This document shows, one piece after another, positions 21,790 to 21,834 of a stretch of 21,834 bases of DNA. Each line of letters begins with the position of its first letter. Within the stretch, counting starts at the first letter, position 1. Source of the stretch: Candidatus Phascolarctobacterium caballi (GTDB lineage Bacteria; Bacillota; Negativicutes; Acidaminococcales; Acidaminococcaceae); the NCBI GenBank assembly GCA_018065225.1, contig JAGHTS010000111.1:1-21834 (forward strand), in the 5' to 3' direction. The notes under the pieces were generated by a model, which was given only the letters and a program-made list of their open reading frames with translations, ran no database searches and was not told the DNA's origin. The position numbers and the translations under genes were made by a program.

Positions 21790-21834
21790 GATTTTAACTC
21801 CAAAATTTTTCAAGTTTTTATGTTATAATAATTG

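Noticed and set aside
21790..21813. TTG start that lengthens the copper ATPase by 8 residues
   Set aside because: GTG at 21789 has a GGAG site 8 nt upstream that lies inside the longer version, and the HMA domain begins right after the GTG.

Overview
The window (about 21.8 kb, AT-rich, with many TTG/TTA leucine codons and GGAG-type ribosome binding sites) looks like a chromosomal piece of a low-GC Firmicute. A Wzx-type flippase, a GT56-like glycosyltransferase and short-form Ugd suggest a diderm lineage such as the Negativicutes. That placement is an inference from gene content only.

Region 1 (1-14496, all on +) is a surface-polysaccharide or glycoconjugate operon. It starts with an unidentified C-terminal fragment, then ugd, a GT56-like glycosyltransferase, a Wzx flippase and a DegT/DnrJ/EryC1 sugar aminotransferase. 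After a two-gene insert, it continues with a NeuD/PglD-type acyltransferase and a nine-gene acyl-supply module. The module holds three carrier proteins (two alike, one DltC-like), two SDR reductases, two KASIII-type condensing enzymes with intact Cys-His-Asn triads, a stand-alone adenylation enzyme and a GNAT-like protein. Most of these genes overlap or nearly abut (ATGA, TTGA and TAATG junctions), so they are probably one transcript. The simplest reading is that an unusual acyl or aminoacyl group is built on dedicated carrier proteins and attached to an amino sugar made by the aminotransferase. That sugar would then be used by the glycosyltransferase and exported by the flippase.

Region 1b (5041-7162) is an ABC-type AAA ATPase and a downstream protein with a D...ExK motif, lying inside the sugar operon. 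A 22-codon open tail just after it ends in an ATGA overlap with the acyltransferase and may be the remnant of a displaced gene. This pair is a candidate ATPase-nuclease defence module.

Region 2 (14497-19470, +) is accessory. It holds a tail-anchored protein of unknown function, a GNAT-plus-PUA-like protein paired with a small ASCH protein, a probable small RNA of about 125 nt (TTGACT-17-TAAAAT promoter to a strong hairpin terminator), two overlapping small membrane proteins, and an AAA ATPase with a C-terminal winged helix. The last gene has its own near-consensus promoter embedded in tandem TTATRAAA repeats. Near-identical terminators bracket it.

Region 3 (19658-21789, -) is a convergent two-gene unit: a copper-type P1B ATPase that lacks almost its whole nucleotide-binding domain by an in-frame gap, translationally coupled (ATGA) to a small secreted protein of six short beta repeats resembling the predicted 7(1) septoil-knot (DUF6150-type) family.

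Most notable are the acyl-sugar module, the ATPase/putative nuclease insert, the N-domain-less copper ATPase with its repeat-protein partner, and the GNAT-ASCH pair beside an orphan small RNA. No rRNA, tRNA, CRISPR array or intact insertion sequence was seen.
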